The notes: generated by a model not told the origin, from the sequence alone. DNA of 64,000 bases from Ananas comosus (GCF_001540865.1 NC_033638.1:5469849-5533848), one strand, 5' to 3'. Counted from the stretch's first letter, positions 1-12,315 are shown. Program-made: numbers and translations.

Positions 1-38
1 AACTCCTCTATACTTCCGATAGCATAGTAGCTCCACAA
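1..38. mobile_element. Right end of a microsatellite-type MITE (partial)
   Basis: The first ~38 bases carry the 'tatacttccgatagcatag' terminus that also closes the related element near 17000 and recurs near 12245. The rest of the element lies outside the window. The assignment is by sequence similarity between copies only. Confidence 0.4.
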
Positions 39-950
39 CACACACAAATATAATCTTTTCGCATGCCATTGAATCTATCATAATAATTTGAACTAGTGAA
101 GTTACCCATGCGTTGCGGTGGACTAATGCTATAGAAGGCAGAAGATTAACAAAGTAAAAATTTTATTTTTTTTTGAATTGCCATAAAGCATTAATAAATA
201 AAGATAATATATATTAATATATATACAAATAGAAGAGATGAAACATATATAAGTACAAATGTAACAAAACTTACAATTTTAGTAAATAAATTATAACAAT
301 AGTAATGAAAGAAATAGCAATAGAATTATTACTCCATATGCATCTTGATCACATTGCCGACATCGAGAAGACGAATCCCGATCTCCACATCACCTTTGCC
401 TCCATTGTTGACGTCGACCACCTTTTTCGTCACAGTCACGTCGATCACATACGGATCTCTCCAAACCTACCACTTCTTTCTCCTCAGTGACTCCAAATAT
501 ATCTCTGCTTTCCCCTGCGATGCCGCGCCACAATCCGCGGAACCCTAATTTCAGTCCACATATAATTCAAAAATAGGAAGATAAAAAGCTTAAAAATATT
601 ACAAGCGACAAAAAAAGAGAAAGAAGAGTACGAAGAAATCTTATTTTACTTTTTTTTTTTCTTATGACAGCAATTTGTTTATATGAAATTGGATCGTGTG
701 ACCACATTAATTGGGAGGTAAGCGGTTGGGAAGATGAAGTATCGTGTAGAAATGGGGTAAGAAGATGAATCATCAAAAAGTAAGAAGATCGAAGAAGGTA
801 AGGATGAAGGAGGGACTGCCACGTGGCAACTTCATGGAAAATAATATATAGGTATAGATAGATGTTAATTATAAATCCTCTATAAATGAAATTTAAAAGT
901 GTAATACGCACTCCAATCATCAAGTGCATGTAATAACTACGCCAGCTACA
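39..950. other. Intergenic AT-rich sequence, no gene seen
   Basis: This stretch is AT-rich with poly-A/T runs and short open frames that lack codon bias or recognisable domains. A phrase near 108-118 resembles the degenerate 'acccgtgcgttgcggtgg' motif common in old plant transposons. Nothing else is supportable. Confidence 0.5.
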
Positions 951-959
951 TTATAAAAA

Positions 960-1337
960 GGGAAAACTTTAAATACCACAACACTTTCTCTTTTTACTAC
1001 TCTGTGATTTAAGCTGTATCATCATTTTATTACACTATGGTTTCGTTTTTTTTCTTTCCGTTATTCCCTCAATCAATTTTTCTGTTAAATCAGTAAAAAA
1101 TTAAAACACAGGATACTAAAGTAAAAAATTTTGCAAACCACATAATACTAAAGTTAATATTCGATAAATTACAGGAGGAGTATCTAAGTTTTTTTATATT
1201 TTTTAACGTAGATGTAACGGAGGTGCCGATAGAAAGAGAAAAATAAAACCACAGGATACTAAAGAGATTCATTTTAGACCACATGGTACTAAAGTAAGAA
1301 AATGCTAAACCATATGGGAGATATTTGAAGTTTCTCT
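960..1337. mobile_element. Mutator-like MITE with 9-bp target duplication
   Basis: A 378-bp element begins gggaaaactttaaata and ends with the imperfect inverted complement of that end. It is flanked by a perfect 9-bp direct repeat, ttataaaaa, at 951-959 and 1338-1346. A 9-bp target duplication is the hallmark of Mutator-superfamily insertion. There is no coding capacity, so the element is non-autonomous. Phrases of the type 'ccacatggtactaaagt' recur inside it. Confidence 0.75.
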
Positions 1338-1734
1338 TTATAAAAATATAATGTATGCTGCAATTATTACAAAATTTGTACATTAGAATAATCAAAATAA
1401 CTCTCTCCATTGTATGTTCCGTTATCAATAACAGGAATATCCGTTGAGAATGAAATTAGCAAAAAAAAAAAAGAAAGTTTTTTCCTCATTTAATAACATA
1501 ACTTAATTAAATTAACAAAATTCTCAAAATCACGTATATAAAGTAGCAAGTTTGTAAATACAGCTCCCAATTGTGTGAAACTTAATAAATAATTTATAGT
1601 TATAGTACTTTCTACTTTATGCAACCAAAAAAGATAATGTGGTCTAAACTCTTGCATTTTAATTGCATGTATTTTTAGTTACATTAATTGTAATTATAAT
1701 TGCATCCAACCAAATGGCACTTCAACGTAGCGAA

Positions 1735-1760
1735 TCCTCGACGCTCGAGAGAAAGAGAGG

Positions 1761-1804
<44 letters not shown>

Positions 1805-2300
1805 AGGACAGAGGGGGGGGCTGGGGGTAGGAGAGGGAGAGAGGGGGTGAGAGAAGTAGAGAGAGGACCACGGGGAGAAGAGAGAGAGAGATGAGAGAGG
1901 AGAGAGAGGGGCGAGAGACGAGAGAAGGTCTCTCTCTCCCTCTCGCTTCAGCGTGGGGGTGCTGCCTCCCGCACATGCCCACCCTCCCTTCCCGCCTCTC
2001 CCCCGGTTCTCCTCACTCCTCTCTTCCCTCTCGCCTCTCCCCGCACATGCGTCGGAAGACCGCGCGCACCAGGCGGGTGCGGGCCGCCCGGGGGGGTTCC
2101 GGCCCTGCACCGCGCGCACTCTTCCCCCCTCCTCGTCTCCTCATTTACCTCTCCTCCACCACGGCTCCCCGCCCCCCCTCATTGTCACGCGTTCTCTCAC
2201 CCGCTATTTTCCTACCCCCCGGTCTCTCTGCTCTCCCCCCTCTCCCCAGCGGGCGGCAGCAGGAACTGGAAGCGGAGGCGGGGCCGCGGGTGGGTGGATT
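1735..2300. other. GC-rich purine-then-pyrimidine island
   Basis: Bases ~1740-1930 are almost purely G/A on the plus strand, including a (GA)n run at ~1768-1803. Bases ~1935-2235 are strongly C/T-rich. The block is GC-rich within AT-rich surroundings. Open frames exist on both strands, but they are low-complexity (RERERER, SLSLSL) and have no domain. The block could be a 5' exon of an unrecognised gene, an untranslated leader or transposon interior; I cannot tell which. Confidence 0.5.
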
Positions 2301-2735
2301 ATAATAAGATAAAAATAATAGTTGAATTTGCATATAAATAAGGTAAATTTCAATATGCCTCTTGTTGTGATCATCTCGGGTTCAAAAATTGCCCTTATAC
2401 TAATATATCTTGAAAATTAATGCTTGTATTTTATGCTAAAAAATATACATACTATCAAATAGGATAGGCAAAGTAAATCCTTTGATAACCACATGATAGT
2501 TAAACATAATTTTTGAATGCACAGAATGGCAAGATATGAAATGGGATTTCAAACATATGATAATTTTAATGTGTAATTTTTGGGACTCTTAGTGCATGAT
2601 TAAATAAAAATAAGTCCAACAACATGGAGGCAAATTAAAGTTTACTCTGAAAAAATTTTTAAAAAAAAAGTTCTTGCCGTAAGGCATGTGGCCTTTCGGT
2701 AGTGATGCAACATGCATTATTAATGACTGACTGTA

Positions 2736-2915
2736 ACCGACCGTCCTAGCGCAAGTGCCAAAGAATTTAGTGGATTGGTACCCGAGGTCCGCAAGTTCTG
2801 AACGCGCCTAGTTGATTCACATTTCTAGCTAAAGTTTATTTCTAAATGAAAATAGAGAAAAAGGCGGATTTTAGTATGCTTACTTATCTCTAAAAAAAAA
2901 AAAAAAAAAAAAAAA
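2736..2915 (+). repeat. tRNA-derived SINE copy 1 (diverged)
   Basis: It begins ccgaccgtcctagcgcaagtg, continues with the family body (gattcacatttctagct, then gtttatttctaaatgaa) and ends in a long poly-A at 2891-2915. It is the most diverged of five copies in the window; its B-box region is degraded. A short gactgac repeat on both sides (about 2727 and 2916) may be the target duplication. Confidence 0.7.
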
Positions 2916-4390
2916 GACTGACATGGGATGAGAAGTACCTGTCAAGCTATATGTTGCAGAATGTTGTAGACTCCGATATGTAGGTGAACAAATTAATGCA
3001 AATGCTCTTTTTTGACTAAGCATGCATGGGACCATTTGAGTAGGAGAAGGATCAATTCATTTAGTAGTGGGGCTAGAATACTAGTAATAGTAGCTACCGA
3101 GTTATTAATTGCCACCAATTTTTCAGCTCTTGAATCCAGTCACAATAGTGGTGAACTCTCTACTGTGCATGGATCAAAGGATCAAAAACTAAATAGTAAC
3201 TAGTTTTTGCTACTATTGCCAACTACTATAGAAAAAAAAAAAAGAAAAAGAAAAAAAAGAAGCAAAGCTATTCATTTTACACACCTAAAAAGGAGTATAA
3301 ATCATAAGTTGCACGTAATTAAAAAGTGAGATTTTTTACAGGTCATATTATATGACAAGTAAACAAATTCGATCTGCCCATTAGATAAATGTGTGTACAG
3401 TATAAACTTTCAGATCGGGTGTATGTATTGCTTTTTCTAGAAAAAAAAAGAGAAGAAAAGGAAGACGCTACTTTAACTTTCAGGTCTTGTCGTCTAAGGT
3501 ATCATTTGATTCGAAAATAATTTTTTATCATCACATGCAAACATGGCTTTAGCAAGCCACGATATGGTTTAATAAGTTGGCATGCACTATCTATCTTTTC
3601 TTTCTATAAACATTTAAAAAGAAAATTGAAATAACACACGGCGACACGCGTACCCCATCCACCCTTCTCCTCCATTACGAGAAAAATTATCTTTCTATCC
3701 CTAATTTAAATTAATTTAATTAATAACCGGGATAAGAAACTTCTATCAAAGTATACATAAATAAACTAAATTTACTGCTAAAAATATTTTATATCCGCCA
3801 AATGTAAGATACAATTAATTGAGTTAAGTGAGGATGCTACTAATAGAACCATCACCTTAATTTGTAGTGTAAAATCATTTTTAGCGATGGGACATTTGAA
3901 TCGATAATTAACATATCCAACACGGTTTGAAACATTAGAACTTTCCAAAAAGCAAGTGTGATAATTTGTAAGAATCATTTTCAACTTCAAAAAGCAACCG
4001 CAAAGCAAACAGTTGAAATCGAACAATCTAATCTTAAACCACATCGCATGCCAAAATATATAGTCAATTTTGTAGCACCTTGATCACTTATAAGTAAAAA
4101 AAAATCTGACAATGTTAGTTCTTGTATATTGTGAAAATTCCATTATGTAGTATATAATTGATACAAACATCAAGCGTGCAATTTCAAGTAACTTGAAACC
4201 TAACTTGGTATAAAATTTAAATCTTTATCAAATTCCTCATTTTTGTATACATATATCCACCATGCAGTACAGACGCAACTAGCTGAAGAAGAAGACATTA
4301 ATTAGGAAAGCGCATGCAGATCCGAAAAGCTATTTTATACTACAAATCGCACTACACATGAGATATATAAACTCATGAACATCACATCCT
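2916..4390. other. Intergenic, no gene seen
   Basis: This is AT-rich sequence with poly-A runs (~3230-3260, ~3440-3460). At 3049-3231 the phrases ctagaatactagtaatag and actagtttttgctactatt resemble degenerate ends of the microsatellite-associated MITE family. No open frame here resembles a protein family. Confidence 0.45.
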
Positions 4391-4460
4391 CTTCTAGCTC
4401 TAGTTCTAGTTCTAGTTCTAGACTTAAAATAAAAATAAAAATAAAAATAAAAATAAAAAA
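4391..4460. repeat. Microsatellites (CTAGTT)n and (AAATA)n
   Basis: Two adjacent short tandem repeats are visible: a ctagtt unit at ~4393-4420 and an aaata unit at ~4427-4458. They lie about 230 bp past the 3' end of the minus-strand ARM gene. Confidence 0.85.
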
Positions 4461-4687
4461 TCAGAACCGTTTCCATCGGAACCTGGTCTTGTCAATGCTA
4501 CTAATTTACAATGTTAACTAATTAATTAGCTTTGTTATTGTAAGCTACAACAACCCTATTTTCGGTGGTAGTAGGAGCTCTAAAATGTAGATGGATATTT
4601 ACAGAAACAAATTTGTTCGATCTGATCATAATGCAAATTAACAATGGTACGTAGTATTAAATATTACCTATGGCGGCTAGCTAGACA

Positions 4688-5712
4688 TTAGTAATTTGAC
4701 GCCTTGGAAGCCTCCGACTGCGAGATCGACGTGGACGACGAGGAAGTCGTCCGCGGCCGCGAGAAGAAATCGGACTCGTCGAAGAGATCGAGGAGGCGGC
4801 GGCGCCCGCAGTCGCGCGCGCCGTCGAGCGCCCGGAGCAGCGCCTCGGCCTTGGCCTTCCCCCGCGCGCTGCCGCCGCCGCCGCCGCCGTCCGCCAGCTC
4901 CCTCACGACGTCCTCCGCGCCCTCGACCTCCCGGACGTCCCCCGCGGCCTTCTCGCCGCCGGCCATGACGAGGTTGAGCAGCGCGGCGGCGGCGTTCTCG
5001 CGCGTCCGGGCGGTGGCCCCCGTGGCGGGGTCCAGCAGGTCGACGAGCACCCGCACCCCGGCCACCCGGCGGAAGGCGTCCACGCTCTCGGCGCACCCGG
5101 CGACCTGCGCGACGACGGCGGTGGTGTCCTCGACCAGGCCGCCGCGCCCGACCTTGACCACGAGCGAGAAGAGCGCGGGCACGGCGCCGAGCTCGACCAG
5201 CGCGGGGCGGTTGAGCGGGTAGAGCGCGACGCCGAAGAGCGCCTTGAGCGCGTCCTTGATGGAGCGGGTGGGGGCCCCGGGGGCGCGGAGGAGCCCGACC
5301 AGGGACGCGAGGAGCGGCCGCTTCGACCCGATGATGGGGCGGTAGGCCTCCACGGCCAGGAGGCTGTAGAGCGCGGCGGCGGCGTGCTGGGCCGCGCCGG
5401 CCGACGACGGGTGGCGGAGGGCGGCGCCGAAGGCGTCCAGGATCCCCGGCGTCGACATGACCGCCTCGCGCTCCGAGATCGAGAGGTTCAGGAGCGCCGC
5501 GGCGGCGTCCTCGTGCGATGCGGCGGCCGAGTCCGAGAGCAGGCGCGCGGCGAGGAGGGGGATCGCGCCCGCGTCGGCGAGCGGGGCGCGGGTCTCGGGG
5601 TCGTGCTTCGACAGGAGCCGGATCTCCGACACGGCGGCGCCGACGGACTCCTCCTCGTCGTCGGCGGCNGCCGCTGGACCAGCGATCGCGCCGTGCGGAG
5701 CTTCACCTCCAT
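4688..5712 (-). CDS. Armadillo-repeat protein (PUB-ARM-like, no U-box)
   Basis: Intronless, very GC-rich minus-strand frame encoding helical ARM repeats. Typical ARM phrases are SEIRLLSKHDPETRAPLADAG, AAAALLNLSI, QHAAAALYSL, GSKRPLLASLVGLL, SIKDALKALFG, VVAQVAGC and TRENAAAALLNLVMAGG. They form about six repeats, followed by an acidic/Ser-rich C-terminal tail. The family resembles plant U-box/ARM proteins, but no U-box (E2-binding) domain is visible, so this is an ARM-only protein, presumably a protein-interaction scaffold. The start is uncertain. An N at 5669 lies just inside the coding region; the frame upstream of it gives a plausible MEVKLRTARSLVQR start at 5712, one frame off the main ARM frame. 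The in-frame alternative start at 5752 gives a Gly/Val-rich N-terminus unlike the family. The N probably hides a small indel. Function beyond ARM scaffolding is not inferred. Confidence 0.85.
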
Positions 5713-6158
5713 CCCTACCCACAACCACGCCCCCAATAAACAATAACACCAAAAAACAAAAAACAAAGCCCTCTCTTCTCCTTAATTATGATTAATTAAT
5801 TAATTAATTAATAGCTAAACATTAGAGCGGAGAAAGAAAAGAAACGTTGTTTTCTTAAAACGTAATGCGCGATGTGTCACGCTTTAGCGAGAGGGAATCG
5901 GACGATTAAGGAAGACCTCTCACGAAACAGGAAACAGCGATTCGGACTTCTCTCAAATGAAAAGCGAACGCGTGTGCGAAAATGAGTGGGGCCCCGTCGA
6001 ATTTCTCGGAAATTCAATTTTTTTTTTCGGTTACTTGTATTAGTGGGGGATTAATAAAAGGCTCGGAGAATCATTATCGGGTTAAGTGAGGACGCGGACC
6101 TAATTCGATGCGCGTGGACGGATTCCCCCCCCAGTATATAAGGGGTGAGAAATGTCGA
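5713..6158 (-). promoter_or_regulatory. Upstream region of the ARM gene
   Basis: This is the likely promoter and leader of the minus-strand ARM gene. It contains an (attA)n run at ~5788-5812 and an AT-rich stretch. A ttatata box readable on either strand lies at ~6134-6141, about 420 bp from the start codon, so its use by this gene is a guess. A MITE begins immediately upstream at ~6159. Confidence 0.35.
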
Positions 6159-6386
6159 GGGTTAGTTTGGTACTAACGTCATTTTAAGCTATTAAATAAA
6201 ATATAGTTGTGATAAAAATATATAAAAATATATTTTTACATTCTTTGATTAATCACAAAAAATATATCATAACCGATTTATCGCGATATGCGGAATATAA
6301 TATTACGTACGAAAATAAACAGAATATTTTTTTTCTTATTTTTTCACAGTATGTAACGCAATCTTTCCATAATTCCAAACGAAAGC
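6159..6386. mobile_element. Tourist-like MITE, family A copy 1
   Basis: About 228 bp shared with 17565-17795 (same orientation) and 23278-23509 (inverted). Shared internal blocks include tcgcgatatgcgga, attacgtacgaaaa and the terminal gttagtttggta / ccaaacgaaagc. The three-base flanks of this copy do not match each other, unlike the other two copies. Confidence 0.65.
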
Positions 6387-7499
6387 TAAATCTATAACTA
6401 AAACCAACATTTAAAGTGATAAGAGTAATAGAGAAAAAAATATATTTTTAGATGAGGATGTTGGAGGATTATAATTTACTTTGAGTTGTGGATCTATCAA
6501 GGCATGCACATAAGATATTAATTAAAATTATACAATTCTCTCGTGGGATAAACCTACTCGTTTCATTCATTTTTTATTAAAAAAAAAAAACTCAACTATA
6601 AATATAAAACAAGTAGGATTTAAATTTGAAATCTCAGTACCGACCAACAAAGTTTTACTTTAGTTTTTCTTTTTTATTTATTTAAGTATTTTCTGGTCTT
6701 TTAGATTTATATCAAATTAGCTTATTTTATAATTTTGATATTAATTTAGTAATTAATGAAGCTAAAATATTTTTGATAGTAAAGAAATAATATTTACTAT
6801 CTACTGCATGTTTATCATCCTTTAGATGTCTATGAATTTGTGGTGGTATATGAAAACCTATAAATTTGAGGGCTATAAAAAAAAATATTCTGAATATTCA
6901 ATAAGTATTTTCGAATCCATATATACATTAAAAATTGGAATTAGACTTACAATTCTGCAATATAGATAGATCAGTTTCTTTGAACAAAACTTGTTTTAAC
7001 TTTAAGGCCCTCTTCAGATGGCTGAATAAGATATCTAATATCTAATAATAATTATTTTTATGTGATTAGAAATAGAGAGTTTATTTTTTAAAAAAATACG
7101 TTTTTCGAAAGGCCTTTGGCCAGCATGATTTCGTAGGATAATATATTTTATCTATTACGCAATTTATTTTATTTTTTAAAAAATAACTTAAAGACTAAAT
7201 ATGATATTTATTCTATATATTTGACAACAATTCTCTTGGATCAATTACTTCTTCAATAAATTTAGATAACATATTTAAGTATCCAAATAAACCTACATGA
7301 CTTTAATTTTAAATATCTTATTAAAGCATACAAACCTAGTATCCACATGTTTTTTTTTTTTTGTCAAAAAATTTACAATTGATGATTGAATGGGCTAATT
7401 AAATGTATTTAGAAATATAAGTCCATGAAATGTTAAGTTTATTTTCGAAAAAATATGGACCGCAATGAAATTTAGTACAAATGTCGGGGCAACCTTTTT
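6387..7499. other. AT-rich intergenic sequence, no gene seen
   Basis: Long A/T runs are present and no open frame has coding character. A possible transposon start, aaggccctcttcagatggc, lies near 7000, but I could not pair it with a second terminus. Confidence 0.45.
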
Positions 7500-7845
7500 A
7501 ATTTAAGGTCTGTTTGGTTCAACGTAAAACTGTGAAAAATAATTCTTCGTAAAAAAAAATTTTGTCGGAAATTTTTTTTACATTTTATAGTGTTTATTTT
7601 GTAGAAAAAAAAAAGTATTTATATATATATATTTATTTTGTTTGGTACAAAAAAAAGAATGTAAAGAGGTTTATCCTGCTTAAGTTTTCATTTTTCGTCG
7701 AACAATAACGAAAAATAAAAATTTTAAATTTTTTTAAATTTGTAAAAATATTTATTATAAAAATATTTTTATGCTGAATCAAACAAAGTAAGAAAATATT
7801 TTTTATATAAAAAATAATTTTTCAATTAACTTAACAAGCCTTATT
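7500..7845. mobile_element. Possible MITE
   Basis: It starts near ggtctgtttggttcaacg and approaches its other side with gctgaatcaaacaaag. These are imperfect inverted complements typical of plant 'GTTTGGTTC' MITEs. Boundaries and target duplication are not clear. Confidence 0.35.
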
Positions 7846-8998
7846 GACCTCCGCGGGGGCAAAGTTGGAAATAGGGATGCGGTTCTGAGGAAATGATACG
7901 GGACAAAGGTTGGTGGAGGAGATGGGAACGGGGGACAAGTAAGCGGGTGGGAAAAGCAGGGCGACCAATCTTGGAACCTCTCTGACTAATTTGCTCCGCT
8001 GGTGTCATAACTACGACTACTTTGCGTGCAAATGACGCTTTAATGGGAGCAATTAATTAATTAATTAATTAATTGCCCGGTTCGTGGTCTACCACGTGAT
8101 CATCGGATTTGACTAGTGGAAAGTATATTATGGAGATAATTTTGAAAGAAATGCCACGTGGATACCTATAACAACTAGGTATTAATCTAACACCTCCAAG
8201 TAGATACGGTAAACAGACTGGATAACCGGCGGCTGGATCATTATATCTATGGATCGTATAAGTATGAATAAAATTTATTCATAAATTTTTAGATAATCAA
8301 TATTTTTATTCAGCCTACATGCGGACGGGCGGGTATGCGGATTACTGGCAAGTTTTTCTTTTTCTTTTTTATTCCTATACTTTTCAAATATAAAACCTAT
8401 ATATAAAACTTTCAAAAACATAACATAATTTCTTATTTGAAATATCATAACATATAATAAATAATATAAAATCATAAAAATATTTTATCATACTGAGTTT
8501 TCATGATACAAAATTAATAAATTTTTTTATCATTATAGAGTCAATATTATAAATATTACATATTTTTTTAATTTAAAAATGTATATCCGGGTAGCCGTGG
8601 ATACCCGCAGATTGCCTAAAATACCCACTATTTAACGGGTATCCATCCGTTTTATCTATAATTTTTTGAGTAAGAAAAATTAGAATTCCTAGCCACAAAT
8701 TTGCGAGTAACCCACGGGCATCCGCGGGTATAGGTAGAAATTGCCAGGTCTACCTCCAAGCATCTAAAGATTGGTAAAAATTCTTTACATTTTTAGTTCT
8801 AAAAAGTATTAATACAATAAGTAGAGAATTGGAACCCTTCATAAAAATAGTGTAAGATTTATATATAATCTAGAGGTGTATCCTCGGCATTACTTGATAA
8901 TTTTTATTTGAAAAATATTATCTGTACATCTATAATATAGGTGTAAACTTACACTCTTGATATTTAAGAATTTGCAAAAATTCTTTAAAAGAGTTTTA
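7846..8998. other. Intergenic, no gene seen
   Basis: This stretch contains an (aatt)n run at ~8050-8074. At 8300-8740 there is a 'gcggacgggcgggtatgcgg ... cccgcag ... cacgggcatccgcgggta' region that reads as inverted fragments, probably an old transposon. No coding evidence. Confidence 0.4.
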
Positions 8999-9884
8999 GG
9001 GTGTGTTTGGTTCGAAGTCGGAATGGAAATCGGAAACAGAATGGAAATAAGCTGGAATCGGAATCGGAATGACTATTTATCTCATTCTGTTTGATTCGCC
9101 ACCTGAATCGGAATCAAAATAAATCATTCCTATTGTCAGTGTTTGGTTCAGATAGTTATCAGAAACGAAATCAAATTAATATACCAATTTTACCCTTTAT
9201 AATATATTTTAATTACTTTTAATTATTTTGAATACTCTATTTAAAATTTAAATGAGTAACTTACAAAATAATGAATAAAAAGTAAAAACATTTTATATTT
9301 TATGTTATTTAATATGAAATTAAACTAGTTATTATTATTTTTATTATAATAATTACATGATAATATATAAATTATAAAATTTCATATGACTTAAATAAAT
9401 AGAAGAGTTAACAAGGAAAAAAAAAAGCATGGTCTTAATTATAATTATTAGTGTTCAAATGATTTTTTCTTTTTTTCTTTTTTTTTTTTAAGTCCAATTC
9501 ATGTATTTTAGGATAATAACAAAAAAGTAGATAAGAAAGAGATTAGAGAGAAAAGTGCGAGGAATTCTTACGGATGAAGCTTGGGGAGATCGAGCGGCGC
9601 GGGCAAGCGAGGGAGAGACGAGTGGCGTGGAGCGAGGTTTTTTTTTTTTTTTTTTAAGTTGTACCGATGAAGGTTATTTTAGTATAAGATAATTAAGTCG
9701 GAATTCAATTTTCAATCCGGGGTACGAGGCCGGATTCATTTCTACCCGGATTAGCCCATTCCCGTTCCGAAATGGAAACGGAATCGGAATGAGATTACGG
9801 CATACCAAACATCTAGAATTGGAATGGATCATTCCGATTCCGATTCCGATTCCAGGGTTAATATTTAGCGAATCAAACACGCCC
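8999..9884. mobile_element. Tourist/Harbinger-like element (886 bp), TTA duplication
   Basis: Termini are gggtgtgtttggttcg and its near-perfect inverted complement cgaatcaaacacgccc. They are flanked by tta at 8996-8998 and 9885-9887, the preferred PIF/Harbinger target. Subterminal arrays of the ggaatcggaatcgg type occur at both ends in inverted orientation. There is no transposase frame, so the element is non-autonomous. Confidence 0.8.
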
Positions 9885-11120
9885 TTAGTTTAAAAACCAG
9901 AGAATGAATTTAGATCTTTGGATAGATGAAGTGTAAATTTTATCCTTAATCTAAGGAATGTACAGCCGTACAGCTAGTATTGCTATTTTTCTTATAGACT
10001 GTAGCTATACAGAGAGTGGGAAAAATGCTACATGCATACCTATTTGTATAAATCTTATACTTTATTTTAGGATTGACAGAAAATTAAATAGATTTAGTAA
10101 AGAAAAAAAAGAAAAAGTTGCTAGGACTAGAGAGAAACAATGGGTCTTTGGATAGATGGGATGCACAATGCACACATAGGCCTATTTTGATAATGTAGTG
10201 GCTAAAAATATAAATATATTTATACTATAGAAGAATCAAAAAATTTTAGAAATGCTTACAATTTTTCTTCCTCCAATATTTAAAAATTGCTTTGGTGGGG
10301 CGGCTCTTATCACAATCATTTTATATAGAAACAAAAATACTAAATTAAAGATCATGTTAGATAAAAGTACAAGAACAAATTTTTTTTAGTAGTGGTACCT
10401 ATGTATTTCAAAGATGGTGTAAATTATACACTCTACAAATTTTAAGGATCGGATTTTCTCACTAGTCACATTAATATAACTAGTTAAGATATCTCATCTC
10501 AGGATAGGTGGGATGTATGATTAATACTCCAAGAAAAAATATACCTATAGTATTTCTTAATATTTTTAGCACAATTATTTTAATATAAAAGCTTTTTTGT
10601 ATAAAATATTCACAGGTTTTACAATTTTGCAAAATCAAACTGTTTTTCTAAATTTTGCATATTTGGGCTGGATATTTAAAAAGTGATCAAATTATCTTTA
10701 TTTTTTTTCACTCTTATTTCTCTCTTATACGTTTCTCTCCCCCTGCTTAATCTCTCTCCTTCTTCTCCTCCACCGCTCCGATATTGCCATGCTCCTTTCA
10801 GCCTACCACGCCAACGTCTCCACCGCCGCCGTTGCGTTTCTACCAGCTTATCTCATCCCAATAAATAGACAGCAATGAGGTCATTCTGGATGAAGAGCTC
10901 TATGGCAAGGCCTCAGCGAAGGACGTGGCCGTGGATGGTGACGGCTGCGAGAGTGCTATAGGATTTAAGAACAATGAGGATAGAGAGTGTGTCGGGACAA
11001 GAGCAGGGGAAATAGTTGTAGAACATGCGATGGAAGAAATAGAGAGCTAGGAAGGGGACGTCGTAGTGCGAGAAGATGCATAGTGCAGAGGAAAAAAAAA
11101 AGAAAAAAGAAGAAAGAGAA
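9885..11120. other. Intergenic, no gene seen
   Basis: AT-rich in its first half. At ~10690-11060 the sequence is CT-rich and then resembles a degraded coding stretch (atgaggtcattctggatg...), but it shows no family resemblance and contains stops. Confidence 0.4.
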
Positions 11121-11124
11121 ATAA

Positions 11125-11176
<52 letters not shown>
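11125..11176. repeat. (TA)n-(GA)n compound microsatellite
   Basis: A (ta) run passes directly into a (ga) run that abuts the left end of a MITE at 11177. The mirror arrangement is found at the right end of that MITE. Confidence 0.9.
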
Positions 11177-11178
<2 letters not shown>

Positions 11179-11421
11179 GGACTAGAATACTATTGATAGC
11201 AAAATGCCCTTTTGCTATTAAGTTTTTAGCTTTCGGATCAATTTCTTTCATCATTTCTAACCATTGGATTAAATATTATAACCCAGTGGAAACCACTCAA
11301 CCCTAGGGAGACCACTCAACTCTAAGGAACTAATATGATCCTAACCCTACAATTTTTTATCCAATGGTTAAAAACTTCATAGCAAAAAGGGTATTTTGCT
11401 ATCAATAGTATTCCAGCTCAA
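11177..11421. mobile_element. Microsatellite-embedded MITE, family B
   Basis: A 245-bp element with inverted ends: left ttggactagaatactattg, right caatagtattccagctcaa. The inner part of each end has agcaaaa/ttttgct palindromes. It is flanked by (TA)n(GA)n on the left and (TA)n(GA)n on the right. The interior (ctttcatcatttctaacca) recurs at 27290-27480 and, diverged, at 16800-17030. Confidence 0.75.
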
Positions 11422-11422
11422 C

Positions 11423-11499
<77 letters not shown>
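11422..11499. repeat. (TA)n-(GA)n compound microsatellite
   Basis: A (ta) run at ~11423-11438 is followed by about 60 bp of (ga). It lies between two MITE ends. Confidence 0.9.
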
Positions 11500-11500
<1 letters not shown>

Positions 11501-12050
11501 AGGGCTGCTGTGCTCTCAGGAGCACGAGGCCTCCGTGCTCCTGAGGCCCGTTTCTGTGATGGAATTTTCGAATCGCACGATCGGCTCTGTTAGATTGATT
11601 AGCGCAGTTTGAAGTTTCTGAAATAATATTTTTTTGCATTTTTGATTATCATTTACCTATTGCATCGAAAGAATCAAAATCCATATTTTATGGTTGTAGA
11701 TTGCCGTTTTCAAGTTTAAACTTAGAAAATTTAATCAGATGAATTTGATTACAAATAATTCTTATATACTATCTACAATCAGATCAATAATTTCTAATAC
11801 GAAAAGTTTTAGTGCTATATCAACCACTTTTTATAGGATTTTATTTTCAAGCGTATTGCTTAAAAAATTATTAGATTTTGAATCCTTCTCGATTTGCTAG
11901 GTAATGTATCGAAATCGCAAAAATTATTTTCAAAAACTTCAAATACGCTTAGATCAAGTTTTAATTACGAGCGATCTCGATTCGAAAACTCCATCATCGA
12001 AAGCGGGCTCGAGAGAGAGTAAGATGAGTAGATAGAACTTAGGCCTGCTG
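11500..12050. mobile_element. Microsatellite-embedded MITE, family C (right end degraded)
   Basis: It opens with a palindromic block (ggagcacgaggcctccgtgctcc) homologous to the ends of the element at 26709-27240. Shared interior phrases include cgatcggctctgttagat and atcatttacctat. The matching right terminus is not recognisable, so the end coordinate is approximate. Confidence 0.5.
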
Positions 12051-12282
12051 AATACTAATCAATAGCACCAAAATTATGATGCTATTAGTTTTTGTCTTTG
12101 GATGAGAAATTGGTTTAGGATGATGTCGCGCCCCAGGGGTTAACGTGTGGTATGTTGCGTTGAATAGTATAAATTAACGGGTATAAACATATATCAATAA
12201 GTGTTAATCTTAACGGTAAAAAACTTGTAGGTACAAAGTCTTGTGCTTCCGATTAGCATAGCAGTTGGGATATATTATATAA

Positions 12283-12315
<33 letters not shown>

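Noticed and set aside
1694..2312. Several 60-140-residue frames on both strands
   Set aside because: They are low-complexity translations of (GA)n and CT-rich DNA with no domain.
4696..5222. Plus-strand frames overlapping the ARM gene
   Set aside because: They are antisense shadows of a GC-rich coding region; the minus-strand frame has ARM-repeat phrases.
9674..9880. A 68-residue frame with GIGIGIG repeats
   Set aside because: It is a translation of the ggaatc subterminal repeats of a Tourist-like element.
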